Counted from the stretch's first letter, positions 35,912-47,566 are shown. The stretch is 64,000 nucleotides of DNA from Hermatobates lingyangjiaoensis (GCA_026182355.1 JAPFBL010000170.1:320001-384000); one strand, 5' to 3'. Notes: generated from the sequence alone by a model not told the origin. Translations and numbers: made by a program.

Positions 35912-36046
35912 CTGAGGAAGGCTGACGGTATAGACTCTGTCGCGAAGCTTCTCCCGAACGAACAGGCGGAGTATCTTAAAGGGTGCTTTGAACCAGAGCG
36001 GGGCAGTGACGATAAGTACTTTCTTCAGCTTTGCCGGATAACCTCC
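35912..36046 (-). CDS. Ptpmeg2: PTPN9 exon, SEC14 domain core
   Basis: 135-nt exon, phase 0 at both ends, bounded by a ttttccag acceptor and a CAG|GTACTT donor. It encodes 45 residues beginning GGYPAKLKKVLIVTAPLW and ending YTVSLPQ. This is the central beta-strand/helix stretch of the SEC14/CRAL-TRIO fold in PTP-MEG2: the basic PAKLKK run, then the hydrophobic VLIVTAPLWF strand, then FKILRLFVREKLRDRV. It is nearly the insect version of the domain and clearly related to the vertebrate one. The preceding exon, which should carry the YDMSGS/NFDYDLSQK region, was not found, so this is the most 5' exon I can place. The plus-strand reading frame across the same bases is a shadow. Confidence 0.93.
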
Positions 36047-36177
36047 CTGGAAAACACAACAGGTCACCAACTTAAAAATATATATTATGTACAAGAATAA
36101 ATGTCAAATTACGAGCACGTCATCACAGCTATTACATTCTAGTTGAGTCATTTAATGTTTTCTAGATCAGAGGTTCC

Positions 36178-36885
36178 CAAAGTGGGTTCCGCGGAACTCA
36201 GGGGTTCCTTAACGGAATGTCTGGGGTTCCGCGAAAAACATTTAGAAAAAACATTTTTCCAAATTTTCTTTTTTTAGTGGGTACCAATTTATTCTGTGTT
36301 TTCTGTTAATCATGAAACTAAAAAATGTGTATACCTACTTATACACATAAGTAGAAGTGGTCAACATTTTATTCATATTTAGGATTAATCACTAGTCATT
36401 TTTTGGAACTATCTGATTCCCGAATTTCCTTCTATTGTAAAAATAGTACTTCACACATTGCTGCCACTTCCCACTGCCTACTTATGTCCGAAAAATCTAC
36501 AAAACCGGATTTTCCTTTTATACTGCCATAAAAACTAAATATTGAAATAGACTTAATTCTGGGGCTGATTTCAGAATCAAACTCTCAACTATAAAGCAAA
36601 AAATTATTACAAAACAAAGTTAGTGTTAAAATTGCTGGTAATTCTGTTTTATATGTTATGTACTTTAATACTTTATATGTTAGTTTGTAGAAAAAATTAA
36701 AATTAAAATCTTTTAGTTTAATTTTTATTCGAAAAATACACATTGCAGTAATATTACTTTTTTAATTGTTTTTAAATATACATACTATTTATAAAGGCAT
36801 ATTATAAAATCATTAGAATCTGGGGATCCCGGGAAAGTTATTGAAGCAAAAATGGTTCCAAGTCGAAAAAAATTTGAGAAACTCC
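36178..36885. mobile_element. hAT-like element
   Basis: Starts cagaggttcccaaag, ends tttgagaaactccg; flanked by ttctagat and ttttagat. A 3' half-palindrome ggggttccgcg lies inside. Confidence 0.75.
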
Positions 36886-37126
36886 GTTTTAGATGATAAA
36901 TGACACGATTAATTACTACTCTAATAGTAAATAAGTAATTATTACAGATTTATCACGAAATAAATAAGATTTTAACAAGTTCACGGAGGGAGTACATTCT
37001 TCAAAAGACAAAAGAACAACAGTGCTTAACTGAGTATTAGCGCGTTCTTTTGCCAGGCATCTTCATTAAGTTTTACTAAGATATTTGTAAACTAAAACAA
37101 ACTTCATAGATATGAATATTATTGAA

Positions 37127-37640
37127 TCACAACTAAGATACTGCAAATTAGCACATGAATGCAAAAATATGACACATTTACTATTATTCAGTTAAGAAAC
37201 AAATAATAGAATTATTCATCATTTTGTATAATGATCAAATCATCATTTCGAATAATGATCTTGGTAAACAACTAAGATACTACAAATTAGCTCATAAATG
37301 CCAAAATATGACACATTTACTATTATTCAGTTAAGAAACAAATAATAGAATTATTCATCATTTTGTATAATGATCAAATCATCATTTCGAATAATGATCT
37401 TGGTAAACAACTAAGATACTACAAATTAGCTCATAAATGCCAAAATATGACACATTTACTATTATTCAGTTAAGGAACAAATAATAGAATTATTCATCAT
37501 TTTGTATAATGATCAAATCATCATTTCGAATAATGATCTTGGTAAACAACTAAGATACTACAAATTAGCTCATGAATGCAAAAATATGACACATTTACTA
37601 CTATTCAGTTAAGAAACAAATAATAGAATTAATTATTCAT
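37127..37640. repeat. 142-bp tandem repeat, about 3.6 copies
   Basis: Marker caactaagatact recurs at about 37127, 37269, 37411 and 37549. AT-rich, no coding content. Confidence 0.85.
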
Positions 37641-38123
37641 CTTTTTTTTTAATTTTATTTTACATAGTTACAACAGCGTAAATGTAACATTGTCAGTAAC
37701 AATTATAAAAGAAATACACTTTTACATGTTGGCAGGAGGGAAGAAATGATCCTTGCGTGGAAAAGAGGTTATAAAAATTAGATTAAATTTATAAGTTATT
37801 AAAATAATTCAGGCTAATCAGCCTCCTCGTCACTTTCTCTTCAGACGTCTTTTCGGATTTAATGGAATATTTGTTGAGGAGATGTTTAGGACTAAGGCAT
37901 TATATTTGTTAGGAAGATAATCAAATTTAAAACAATAAAAAATATATAATATTATATTTTAAAGCATCAAACTGTTGTAATATTCAAAGAAATGTACAAG
38001 TAGTGGTCGGGGGCTCAGTAAAACTTAGAAGAGCGGTTTCATACATGACCAAAGTCATCTTTGGATCCAAAGATGGACCCAAAGAAATAGGTTAATAATG
38101 AATTACTCACAAGGTGTACTCAC

Positions 38124-38199
38124 ATAAACGTACTGGACATTTCCATTGTCAGAATACTTAATCAAAGAGTAAGGCATCCTGTTGTAATGATGTACATTA
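38124..38199 (-). CDS. Possible exon, product unknown
   Basis: 76 nt between an aaataacag acceptor and a TAT|GTGAGT donor, reading NVHHYNRMPYSLIKYSDNGN then VQYVY. It would leave phase 0, compatible with the first placed PTPN9 exon, but the words do not fit the expected SEC14 segment. It may be an alternative or unrelated exon, or chance. Confidence 0.25.
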
Positions 38200-38272
38200 C
38201 TGTTATTTAACTCATGAATGATGAGTTTGCCAACTAAGGCTACATTGAAACTTGTGAGAAATAAGCGATGTA

Positions 38273-39176
38273 CGAGGTGTGTAAATAAAGTAGTGAGACT
38301 GATTTTTTTTTAAATTTTCTATTCAAATATAATTACAATGTGATATTGTCACCTTCAAAATAGTTCCCTTCGGAAGCCACACAGCGCTGGAGACGGTCCT
38401 TCCAATCATTGTAGCATTGCTGGAACTCGGATTCTGGAATGGCCTTCAGCTGGTCGGTTACAGCAGTTTGTATGTTTTGTAGTGTCCCGAAATGAGTTCC
38501 CTTGAGGTGATTTTTCAATCTCGGGAAGAGGAAAAAGTCACAAGGACTCAAGTCTGGTGAATAAGGAGGCTGAGGAGCAACAGGAATGTTTTTACTGGCC
38601 AAAAACTCGTTTATTGAGATGGCAGTGTGACAGGGCGCGTTGTCGTGATGCAACACCCACTTGTCTTTGATGTTTGGCCGCACACGAAGGACTCTTTTTC
38701 GACTGTCGACTTTTTTGACTGTCAAGCGTCGATCTGAACGCACAAAGTTCCGTACTCTGTTGACATTTTCATCGGTGTTTGCACTTGAAGGCCTTCCGCT
38801 TCGTGGTTCATCTTCAATCGACTCTCTTCCTTCTGAAAATTCCTTAAACCACCGAAAAACCTGTGCCCTTGACAAAACACGTTCTCCATAGGCCTCCTGA
38901 AGTTTTTCAAAAGTTTCGGTTGCATTATGTCCAAGTCTGAAGCAAAATTTGATTGCACACCGCTGCTCAACTTTGAGGTCACTCATTTTTAAAACGCTCA
39001 AGAAAAAACCATTTCACGAAAACCAACGCTACGGACAAACAAATGACTGTGGCGAGTTCAGATTCATACTGGAGGCGCATCACACGTGCACCTGACGCTA
39101 CTCAAGGCCACGCGTCTCCAGCGTTGCCAGATCGAAAGCGACGTTGCCAGTCTCACTACTTTATTTACACACCTCG
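38273..39176 (-). mobile_element. Internally deleted mariner transposon
   Basis: Perfect terminal inverted repeats starting cgaggtgtgtaaataaagta (left) and their complement (right), with TA target duplications at 38271-38272 and 39177-39178. 904 bp versus about 1.3 kb for a complete mariner. Well preserved ends suggest a fairly recent insertion. Confidence 0.95.
38333..39001 (-). pseudogene. mariner transposase, internal deletion
   Basis: 222-residue open frame. Residues 1-105 are the N-terminal DNA-binding part with two helix-turn-helix units (QRCAIKFCFRLGHNATETF; RVLSRAQVFRWFKEF; DEPRSGRPS). Residues after about 106 jump to the catalytic core: KWVLHHDNAPCH with the second catalytic Asp and YSPDLSPCDFFLFPRLK with the third. 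The stretch carrying the first Asp (in the usual DEKW context) is gone, about 120 residues, and the frame is kept across the join. It cannot be catalytic, but DNA binding could persist. Complete proteins in the family have about 345 residues. Confidence 0.93.
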
Positions 39177-39419
39177 TATACTGTAAACAAGTTGAACAAC
39201 TATTACAAGAGATACGACGCAGTATAGCTTCCAGGATTAGCAGGCAGGAAGAAGAAGTGGGAGTGAGGAAGTAGTAAGTAAGAGTGAGACAGGATGAGCG
39301 AGCGAAGGCCGGTGCACAGGAGCCAGGCCTTGGGGCCTGCGACCATCAACTGTCACGTGCTCTTCCGGTAACACACTGTGTGACTGGTAGAATGTGTCAC
39401 TACACGACTGGTGAGTCAA

Positions 39420-40600
39420 GGCCGCGCTCACCGCACCTCGCTCCACATGAGTGCCACATTCCAGTCTTGGAATACAATCAAACACCTGCACTGCAATCAG
39501 AGCACTCTGCATAGTCTAATGCGACCTGAAACTATATAGGACCTCACAACTTTCTTTACTCTCACATCACCTCGCTATACATGAGTGCCACATTCTAGTC
39601 TTGGAATACAATCAAACACCTGCACAGCAATCAAGCACTCTGCATAGTCAAATCGACCTGAAACTATATAGGACCTCACAACTTTCTTTACTCTCACATC
39701 ACCTCGCTCCACATGAGTGCCACATTCTAGTTTTAGAATACACTCATAGTCTAATGCGACCTGAAATTATATAGGACCTCACAACTTTCTTTACTCTCAC
39801 ATCACCTCGCTATACATGAGTGCCACATTCTAGTCTTGGAATACAATCAAACACCTGCACAGCAATCAAGCACTCTGCATAGTCAAATCGACCTGAAACT
39901 ATATAGGACCTCACAACTTTCTTTACTCTCACATCACCTCGCTATACATGAGTGCCACATTCTAGTCTTGGAATACAATCAAACACCTGCACAGCAATCA
40001 AGCACTCTGCATAGTCAAATCGACCTGAAACTATATAGGACCTCACAACTTTCTTTACTCTCACATCACCTCGCTATACATGAGTGCCACATTCTAGTCT
40101 TGGAATACAATCAAACACCTGCACAGCAATCAAGCACTCTGCATAGTCAAATCGACCTGAAACTATATAGGACCTCACAAGTTTCTTTACTCTCACGTCA
40201 CCTCGCTCCACATGAGTGCCACATTCTAGTTTTAGAATACAATCAAACACCTGCACAGCAGTCAGGACATTCTTCATTGTCGATTGTGTACCGCCTCTAA
40301 ACAGGACCTCACAGCTTTCTTTGCGCTCACCGCACCTCTCCCCACATAAATGCCACATTCCAGTCTTGGAATACACTCGAAACGTGTACAGCAATCAAGC
40401 ATTCTGCATACTCCAATGCGATCTGCCACTATACAGGACCTCACATCTTCCTTTGAGCTTACCGCACCTTTCTCCACATGAGTGCCAGATTCCAGTCTTG
40501 GAATACACTCGAAACCTGAATAGTCTTCTGTATAGTCCAATGCGTCCTGCCTCTATACAAGTCCTCACAGCTTTCTTTACTCTCACCTCGCTGTCGTTTG
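39420..40600. repeat. 132-bp tandem array, about nine copies
   Basis: Units contain catgagtgccacattctagt and caaacacctgcacagcaatc and cctcacaactttctttactc; period 132 bp in the homogeneous centre (39570-40200), diverging to the right. Open frames on both strands follow the repeat and have no family motif. Confidence 0.85.
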
Positions 40601-40692
40601 TGTTTTTTTGATAATTTCACATTCATAATTTCAGTTGCAGTTATTCTTACAGCATGATATGTTAATTTCTGTTACTTTTAAGATCTGAAATA

Positions 40693-41309
40693 CAGTAGAA
40701 CCTCTACATACGAGCTACTCTACTTACGAGAAACTCGAGATACGAGAGGTCTTTCGAGCAAAAATCTTGCTCTACATACGAGAGAAAATCCAAGTTACGA
40801 GAATTTCCTTACGACAAACCTCCTTGGATAAGTTTTTCTTCAAAAGACCTATAGAAAGTGAAAGTGTTGCGATTCCAGCTAAAAGGGCAAAAGAAAGCGA
40901 AGAAAAGTAAAAACTGATACAGTAATGTTAAAAAGCAAAAAAAGCAGAAAAAAGTGCATAAATAAATTAGTGCCGTAAAAAATTTAGTTTTTCATAAAGT
41001 TAACTTTAATTTTAAGTGGAAGTGCTCATAATAAATGCTCATAATAAACTCGCATTTTATTTCGTTAATGTCATCTTATTTATCTTATTACTGTATTTTT
41101 ATGTTCAGTCACTATTTGAATGTGTTTTTAGTAATCAGGAAGATGTGTTCATAGTTATTTAGGGTTAACTTGAATGATTTTGGGAGGCCGGGAACAAATT
41201 AATTGGTTTTCAGTTATTTCTTATGGGAAAAATTCGCTCTAGATACGAGAAATTCTAGATACGAGCACGATCCGGGAACGAATTAATCTCGTAGGTAGAG
41301 GTTCCACTG
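40693..41309. mobile_element. Tigger/pogo-like MITE
   Basis: Ends cagtagaacctctacatacg and its near-complement gtaggtagaggttccactg; TA on both sides (40691-40692, 41310-41311). Secondary copies of tacgaga motifs inside each end. No transposase. Confidence 0.85.
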
Positions 41310-41468
41310 TATTTCATTCATTTTCTCTTGATTCCACTGGTGGAATATTCACGTCTGAAATAATAATAAATCCTGTCAAGACCATGGAAATTCATGAAAG
41401 CAAATAAAATGAATACTTGTGATAAATGGTTATCATATTCTTATGATAAAATGAATACTTAACATGAT

Positions 41469-41790
41469 GGGCCAGGCTAGCTCAGTGGTTACGTGCTCGC
41501 CTCTGAACCGATAGGACCGGGGTTCAATCCTCACCTGGCCCTCGATTTATTCACGCGGGAGGTGAATAAATCTGAGCACGTCGTCCCTCGGAGAAGGACG
41601 TTAAACCGTCGGTCCCGAGTCTGTACGATGTCAGGTACTCGTTAAAGATCCCTACTCTAAATACATTTGAGTTAGGCAAAATTTAGGACTCCCACTGTAG
41701 AATCAATATTCATTGTGTGGTATCACAAAGGGCCAATGCTTGGCCTACGTGTGTTTCCTTGTAGGACTGCCACTGCAACCTAACCTAACC
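41469..41790 (+). mobile_element. tRNA-derived SINE, complete
   Basis: Head gggccaggctagctcagtgg (A box) and ggggttcaatcc (B box), body as in the other copies, tail ending aacctaacctaacc. 13-bp target duplication tacttaacatgat at 41456-41468 and 41791-41803. The best copy in the window. Confidence 0.92.
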
Positions 41791-42359
41791 TACTTAACAT
41801 GATAGAGACATAATATTTATGTCATACATAAAAGAATATTAAATTTTCTCGGAGGAAAAGTAATAAGAATAGTCCCTCTGTGAAAATTTGGTCTCAAAAA
41901 ACTGGGTCCTTGAATATGCTATTATACTAGCTGTTGGGAGCAGGTATATTAGCCCTGCACCTTAAAGCCCAACACGAACAATATCTAAACCTCAATCAAC
42001 CATTATTTATTCCTTGGCTTATATATTAAAAGCCTTTTAAAAACTTCGGCCATTAATATAACGAATCACTGTTTTTAATTATTTTTCTGATTAATTATTC
42101 ACGAATATTTTAAAATAATTATTTTTTAATTACTTTTCTGTTTAATTATCGGATAAATGTTTTAAAGTTTCTTAATTTTTTGCTTAATAATTGTTCTACT
42201 GAAATAATATTGGGTAATTGCTAGATAAATATTATATTTTCTGTATAATTACTATATAAATATTACAAAGGGTTCTTAATTTTTTTGTTCTTAAATGTTT
42301 TATCGAAGTTAATCTTCTCTTAAATTACTATATTATTATATTGAAGTATAATTGAAAGA

Positions 42360-42572
42360 GGAAGAAAAGTAGAAAGAGATAGAGATAGAGGGAGAGAGAG
42401 AACAGAGAGAGGGAGAGAGAGAACAGAGAGAGGGAGAGAGAGAACAGAGAGGAGAGAGAGAGGGGAGAGGGAGAGAGAGAGAACAGAGAGAGGGGGGAGA
42501 TAAGAGAGAGAGAGAAGAGAGAGAGAGAGAAGGAGAGAGAAGGAGAGAGAAGGAGAGAGAGAGAGGGAGAAC
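42360..42572. repeat. (GA)n-rich purine tract
   Basis: Imperfect agagag/ggagagag array; the long Ser/Leu frames on the minus strand are artefacts. Confidence 0.95.
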
Positions 42573-42702
42573 TAGGCTTTTCAGCCGGCGTCGAACGCAA
42601 TTGGTCATTTCTACTTTAAAATATATTTCTATTGTAAAATAAACACAGCGGTTTAAGACCCAGTTTTTTCAGACCGAGTATTCTGGCTTCAGATGATTTG
42701 CT

Positions 42703-42705
<3 letters not shown>

Positions 42706-42751
<46 letters not shown>

Positions 42752-43265
42752 ACAAAGAATTCAAGTGTCCGTCTGTGATTTCTTCTTACCGTACAACTGA
42801 ACAAATAACATCCAACTTCAATCAGAGGAGATTCATTTCTCGCAAATTTTCCTGGTCAAGTTTTGGTGTATATAGATATATATTAACTAACTGGGTATAT
42901 ATATGTATATCCAGTTTTGTCAAACTGGTTAACTGGTTTTGTCCGGTTTGTTGTTCCTTTAAATAATGTAAATTTCATTTTCTTAGTTAAAAAATTCTTA
43001 CTTCTACCTATGAAAAAGGTTTTGAAATAAAGCCGAAACGTTGGCAATGAGAGTTTGATTTTGATCATAGAAAATTTGACCGAATCCCGATTAGATAACA
43101 CACCTATTCTATCAAACGGTCGATATATTATTGAATCTGTTATATATGTTTATCTATACACAAAATTAAAGTTTACCAGGATTCCGTCAGTTCTTCAGGT
43201 TCAAATGAAACTCTCATTGCCACCGTTTCGGTTTTTATAAAAAACCTTTTTCATAGGCCCACAGA
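42706..43265. repeat. Family B copies beside (TA)n
   Basis: (TA)n at 42708-42745; a plus family B unit at about 43005-43110 and a minus unit at about 43190-43260, facing outward rather than as a tight palindrome. Confidence 0.7.
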
Positions 43266-43420
43266 ACAGAGGAAATATAAGAAATAATTCAATCATTCAA
43301 AAATCAAATATACACAAAAAGCGCAATTAGTTACAAATAAGAAATTACAATAGAAATGTTGACGATAGTTTAGTGAAAGAACTTACAGAAGTATAAACTA
43401 GTGTATACAGAAGTATACAC

Positions 43421-43580
43421 TGAAACTGGTAGGTCCAGGGTTCGATACCCACCTGGCCCTCGATTTATTTACATGGGAGGTGAATAAACCGTCGGTCCCG
43501 AGCTCGCACGGTGTCAAGTACTCATGAAAATTCCCTACTCTAAATACATTTGAGTTAGGCAAAATGTAGGACTTCCAATG
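43421..43580 (+). mobile_element. SINE fragment
   Basis: Lacks the A box; begins near the B box (ccagggttcgatacc) and runs to aaaatgtaggacttcc, with a short internal deletion relative to 41469-41790. It joins the dispersed repeat at 43590-43715. Confidence 0.75.
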
Positions 43581-43739
43581 AGAAACAACAGGTCATATCG
43601 CTCGCCCATTACTAACATGTGTGCCAAATAATAAATGAACCACAATTTCCACCCCTAGAATCACACTAAAAGGTGAAAACCTTAAAAGTGTGGCGCAAAC
43701 AAAAACTTCCTACTTCAAGAAGGTATACATTTCATTTAA

Positions 43740-44620
43740 ATAAATAAACTACAATGAAGAACATAAAAAAAACATAAACTGACAATAATATTTCTACATC
43801 CTTCATCATCAGGAGGACGAATTAACTACTCGAAATTTAAACCAAGACTGAAGTCTCCTTCTCAGAAGCACTCTGGACGTATTTTATTAAACTCGCATAT
43901 AATTTAATAAATGTAATGTTACGAGTAATAAAAATTTGTTAAAATTTAACTTTTAGAGGCGAAAATGGGGTTTTTGTAAAACCTTCAGACATTCATGAAA
44001 TATAGTCATTGTAATCGAAAATCCTCTGCACTATCACTAATGCTCTTTATTATGTCACAAATAACATTCTTTATAGAGGACAGAAGAATCCCATTTGTGC
44101 AAAATGTAGCTTCTTATTGTTATTAGGCGTTTCAGAACAAACTTTCCTCTCACCCAAATCAACTTGTACAAAACCTTGATTCTTCCTCAACTTGCTAGAA
44201 TTCCCCAAGACAACTCAAGAGACGATGGCCAAGGGATCTACTGCCACGATAACCAACTACAACTAAGAAACAAAGTGAAAAGTTAAACCACTGGGTTTCA
44301 TTCTTTCATCATGTGTTGGTCAAAGCTACTTGTGATACTCTTCCTAAATATGCGTAAGTTGTATATTTCTAAATAAAGATGTTACACAAAGGGAAGGTTG
44401 TTGTTTGTATGAGAATGCAGGTAATGTTTTAGACTGTGGAGAGGGAAGATGAAGCTGAAGCAGCCTAGGGAGACCTCTCGTAATTAGCACAGGCGTCTGA
44501 GTCACTATTTATATTCTCTCAACAGTTCCGCCTGTATATCACATACAACACACCAGCATCTCCAACTCGCCGCAACCCGCATAATCAATATTCCAGCGTA
44601 TTTACATTATTCATAAAGTT
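43740..44620. other. No recognised content
   Basis: Moderately AT-rich sequence; no gene or repeat family recognised. Confidence 0.4.
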
Positions 44621-44629
44621 TAATCCAGA

Positions 44630-44875
44630 CAAAGAAACACAGAGAAATTAAAAACATACACTTACAGTCTCTAATATTCGATTTGAACCGTCTTCAGGAG
44701 AGATAAGAGAGTGAAACCAAGCGCACAAGTACAGATGCGGTTGGTCTCCAACAGTCTCTGTACCAGTGCGCTTGGTTTCCCTCTCTAATCTCTCCTGAAG
44801 ACGATTCAACCGAAAATTAGAGACTTCAAGTGTGTGCTTTTAATTTCTCTATGTTTCTTTATGTACATTGAATTA
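44630..44875. repeat. Family F inverted pair
   Basis: Arms around 44750, each with ctctcctgaagacg... or complement and the end tttaatttctctatgtttct; (TA)n from 44876. Confidence 0.8.
44791..44823 (+). ncRNA. Hammerhead-like motif, family F
   Basis: TCTC-CTGAAGA, short damaged stem II, GAA, palindrome AATT, A, GAGA; stem I GAGA/TCTC. Confidence 0.55.
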
Positions 44876-44888
44876 TATATATATATTA

Positions 44889-44925
<37 letters not shown>

Positions 44926-45066
44926 CAAATTCAATAATATATCAACCGTTGGATAGAATAGGTGTATAATGTAATCGGGATTCGGTCAATTTTCCAGGAT
45001 CAAAATCAAACTCTCAATGCCGACGTTTCGGTTTTATTTAAAACCTTTTTCATAGGCCTACAAACC

Positions 45067-45097
<31 letters not shown>

Positions 45098-45228
45098 ATA
45101 TATATATATATTATATATATATATATATATATGTGTCAATATATATATATATATATATAGTTCGAAATATTGAATTCTGTAAGTTTTCTTTGTATTCTCT
45201 TTTCTGTGTCGTGCTTTGTGTAATTTAA

Positions 45229-45262
<34 letters not shown>

Positions 45263-45265
45263 AAT
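44876..45265. repeat. (TA)n hub with family B and PLE-E pieces
   Basis: Alternating (TA)n tracts with a minus family B unit (44945-45060) and a PLE-E end at 45166-45240 that begins within stem II (gttcgaaatattg). Confidence 0.75.
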
Positions 45266-45410
45266 TCTCTATGAGTGGTCCGGATCTCGAATATTATGGG
45301 CTATTTTTGACCAAATTGTTTTTGCTTTTCCTCTTTGGATTCTAAGTTAAAGTCGGAAACATTAGAATCCAAAGGGGAAAAGCAAAAAAAATTTGGTCAA
45401 TAATAGCGAA
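45265..45410. repeat. Short inverted repeat
   Basis: Arms gaccaaattgtttttgctttt and complement face each other around 45350, inside the TA-rich cluster. Confidence 0.7.
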
Positions 45411-45439
45411 ATATATATTTATATAGCGAAATATATATT

Positions 45440-46085
45440 ATCAAAATATTCCATCGTATTTACATTATTAATAAAGTTCAATGCAAACTTTAGAAACATA
45501 GAGAAATTAAAAACATATACTTACAGTCACAAATATTCGATTTGAACCGTCTTCAGGAGAGATAAGAGAGGGAAACCAAGCGCACTGGTACAGAGACGGT
45601 TGGAGACCAACAAAGTTGCCTCATAGGCGTCCAGTCACAGAGAATAAGATAGACAAGAATACATTACTATAGGATAGGGAATATCAAAAATAATAAATAA
45701 AACGAAGCTATAATAAATAAATCAATAATAAATAAATAAATAATAACGAATTTTTAATAAAAATATATAATAGAATAAAAAAAAACTCAAAATAGATATT
45801 AAAAGCTTCGTCCTTAACTTTTATTTATGTATCATTTCCTCTGTTTTTGTTTTATTTATTATTTTTTCGTATTCCCTATCCTGTAGTTAATGTATTCTTG
45901 TCTATCTTATTCTCTGTGACTGGGCGCGTATATGAGGCAACATTGTTGGTCTCCAACCGTCTCTGTACCAGTGCGCTTGGTTTCCCTCTCTTCTCTTTCC
46001 TGAAAACGGTTCAAATAGAAAATTAGAAACTGTAAGTGTGTATTTTTAATTTATTTATGTTTCTTCATCTATACTGAACTTCATT
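45440..46085. repeat. Family F inverted pair, wide spacing
   Basis: Minus copy (about 45540-45610) and plus copy (about 45955-46060) with a 350-bp spacer that is itself partly palindromic (ttctctgtgactg blocks). Confidence 0.7.
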
Positions 46086-47288
46086 TGTCCGTTTCAGATC
46101 GTCTTTTCATCAAAGAAGTGTAATATTATTAATACATATATCTATGTTGAACTGATATATAGTATAGCTATTGAGATATAAATTCTAGCTATTGAAATAT
46201 AATAGCTATTGAAATATAATTGTTGAAATATAAATTAGTTAATTTATAATTAAAAAAATTTTGAGGCTTTTTTGATAATTTTAACAGGTTGAACTTCAGT
46301 ATGTGCTGTTCTAAGGAACTAAAGCATTACTGTTAGTTACGTCTTAATAAGCTCCATGTAGAGGACTTTTCGAACGTGTCTAAACATTTAACAATTCATC
46401 AGGCATGGTTTAACTGCTACAGCACACTGTCGAGAATAAGAGCATACAAAGGGAGTCAGGATAGAGAGTATGGTAGAGGTGAGCAAAAGTCAGGAAATCT
46501 GTAAGTTTTGAGTGTCTGCTTTTATAATACGGACATGGTGGAATGGCATGCTTCTAGTCTAGAGGATTGAAGGGAAGGATGCAAGGGCGAACTAACCAAG
46601 GGAGCAGGTGTGTCAAACAGGGGCACAGCCAGCTGTCACGCACCACAACAATGCTCCTATATGCAGATGAGAAAGCCTTTCCTGCTCACAAGCCCCTGCT
46701 ATATGTGGGGTAGGTAGACAATACCTACAGCAGGCATGGGCAACCTGCGGCCCGCGGCCCACATGCCGCCCAACACGTGTTTTTGTACGGCCCTCGGAGA
46801 TTTCCAGGAAATCTATCTAAATATAAAAAAATTTTGTTGCTTTTTGCTTATTAACAAAAGCACAAAACTCCAAAGACTTTTCGAAGGAAATTACAACATT
46901 AGAGAGAAAGAGAGCGCTATAGAATAACTATTTTAGTTTTTTTTTTTATATATGACGCATTCATCTTTTGGATATTGTGTTGTTATAACTGTTTACCACA
47001 GTTAAAATGCAAACTTTAGAAACATAGAGAAATTAAAAACATACACTTACAGTCAGTAATATTCGATTTGAACCGTCTTCAGGAGAGATAAGAGAGGGAA
47101 ACCAAGCGCACTAGTACAGATACTAATAATAATAATGAGATGAATAATAATTTTCATTATAAGAACAATAAAAAGTTAAATAATCATTGACACATTAATA
47201 TAGCGCACAGTATGTATTTCTATATATATAAAAAGATTTCACATAAACACGTGAAATAACAATCAATGATCAAACCACAATAAGAAAA

Positions 47289-47351
47289 TGGGAAAACAAG
47301 ACTAAGATCTTTCAACCGTAACAAGCGGTCTTCGTCAGAGTCAAAAACCCA
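47289..47351 (-). ncRNA. Hammerhead-like motif, family A
   Basis: All elements as in 8676-8738, including AGATCT and both stem I helices. (TA)n follows at 47355-47407. Confidence 0.75.
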
Positions 47352-47352
47352 A

Positions 47353-47410
<58 letters not shown>

Positions 47411-47535
47411 TTGGGTTTTTCCTTCGTGGATATATATATATCACTTAAAAAAACGAAACACGATCCAAACTGGACACAATACGAGTTCAAAATTCAAGAA
47501 GAGCAACACACAGAGTAAGGAAACACACTTACAGG

Positions 47536-47566
47536 CTCAAATTTTCGGGTAATCCGTCTTCAGGAG
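47536..47566 (-). ncRNA. Hammerhead-like motif, family F
   Basis: CTC-CTGAAGA, short stem II GG/CC (with flanking C), GAA, AATT, T, GAG. Left arm of an inverted pair. Confidence 0.55.

Larger units (their letters stand above)
11039..36046 (-). other. Ptpmeg2: PTPN9 / PTP-MEG2 gene, 3' eight exons
   Basis: Eight minus-strand exons can be joined: 36046-35912, 34804-34661, 26663-26573, 20188-19999, 17203-17043, 15678-15449, 13369-13162 and 11268-11039. Their lengths (135, 144, 91, 190, 161, 230, 208, 230) sum to 1389 nt, an exact multiple of three, and every junction has an AG acceptor and GT donor with matching phase. The product is the end of a SEC14/CRAL-TRIO domain, a roughly 60-80 residue acidic/serine-rich linker, then a full classical PTP domain. 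Known for this family: PTP-MEG2 is a cytoplasmic phosphatase on secretory vesicles whose SEC14 domain binds phosphoinositides/phosphatidylserine and which acts in vesicle fusion. The first part of SEC14 (about 150-200 residues) is missing here. Introns are 1.3-9 kb and packed with repeats. The identification rests on the SEC14 plus PTP combination, unique to this phosphatase. Confidence 0.93.

Noticed and set aside
36970..37080. Possible CRISPR-like or regulatory array next to the 142-bp repeats
   Set aside because: The repeats are direct, contiguous and AT-rich without spacers; this is an ordinary tandem repeat in a eukaryotic genome.
39236..40611. Long frames on both strands of the 39.4-kb array
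   Set aside because: Repeated words follow the 132-bp unit; no domain. I also tested the minus strand for the missing SEC14 exon and found no match.
46360..46420. Minus-strand CTGATGA with GAAA 25 bases on
   Set aside because: Stem II does not pair and the bases after GAA are not self-complementary; at best a relic.
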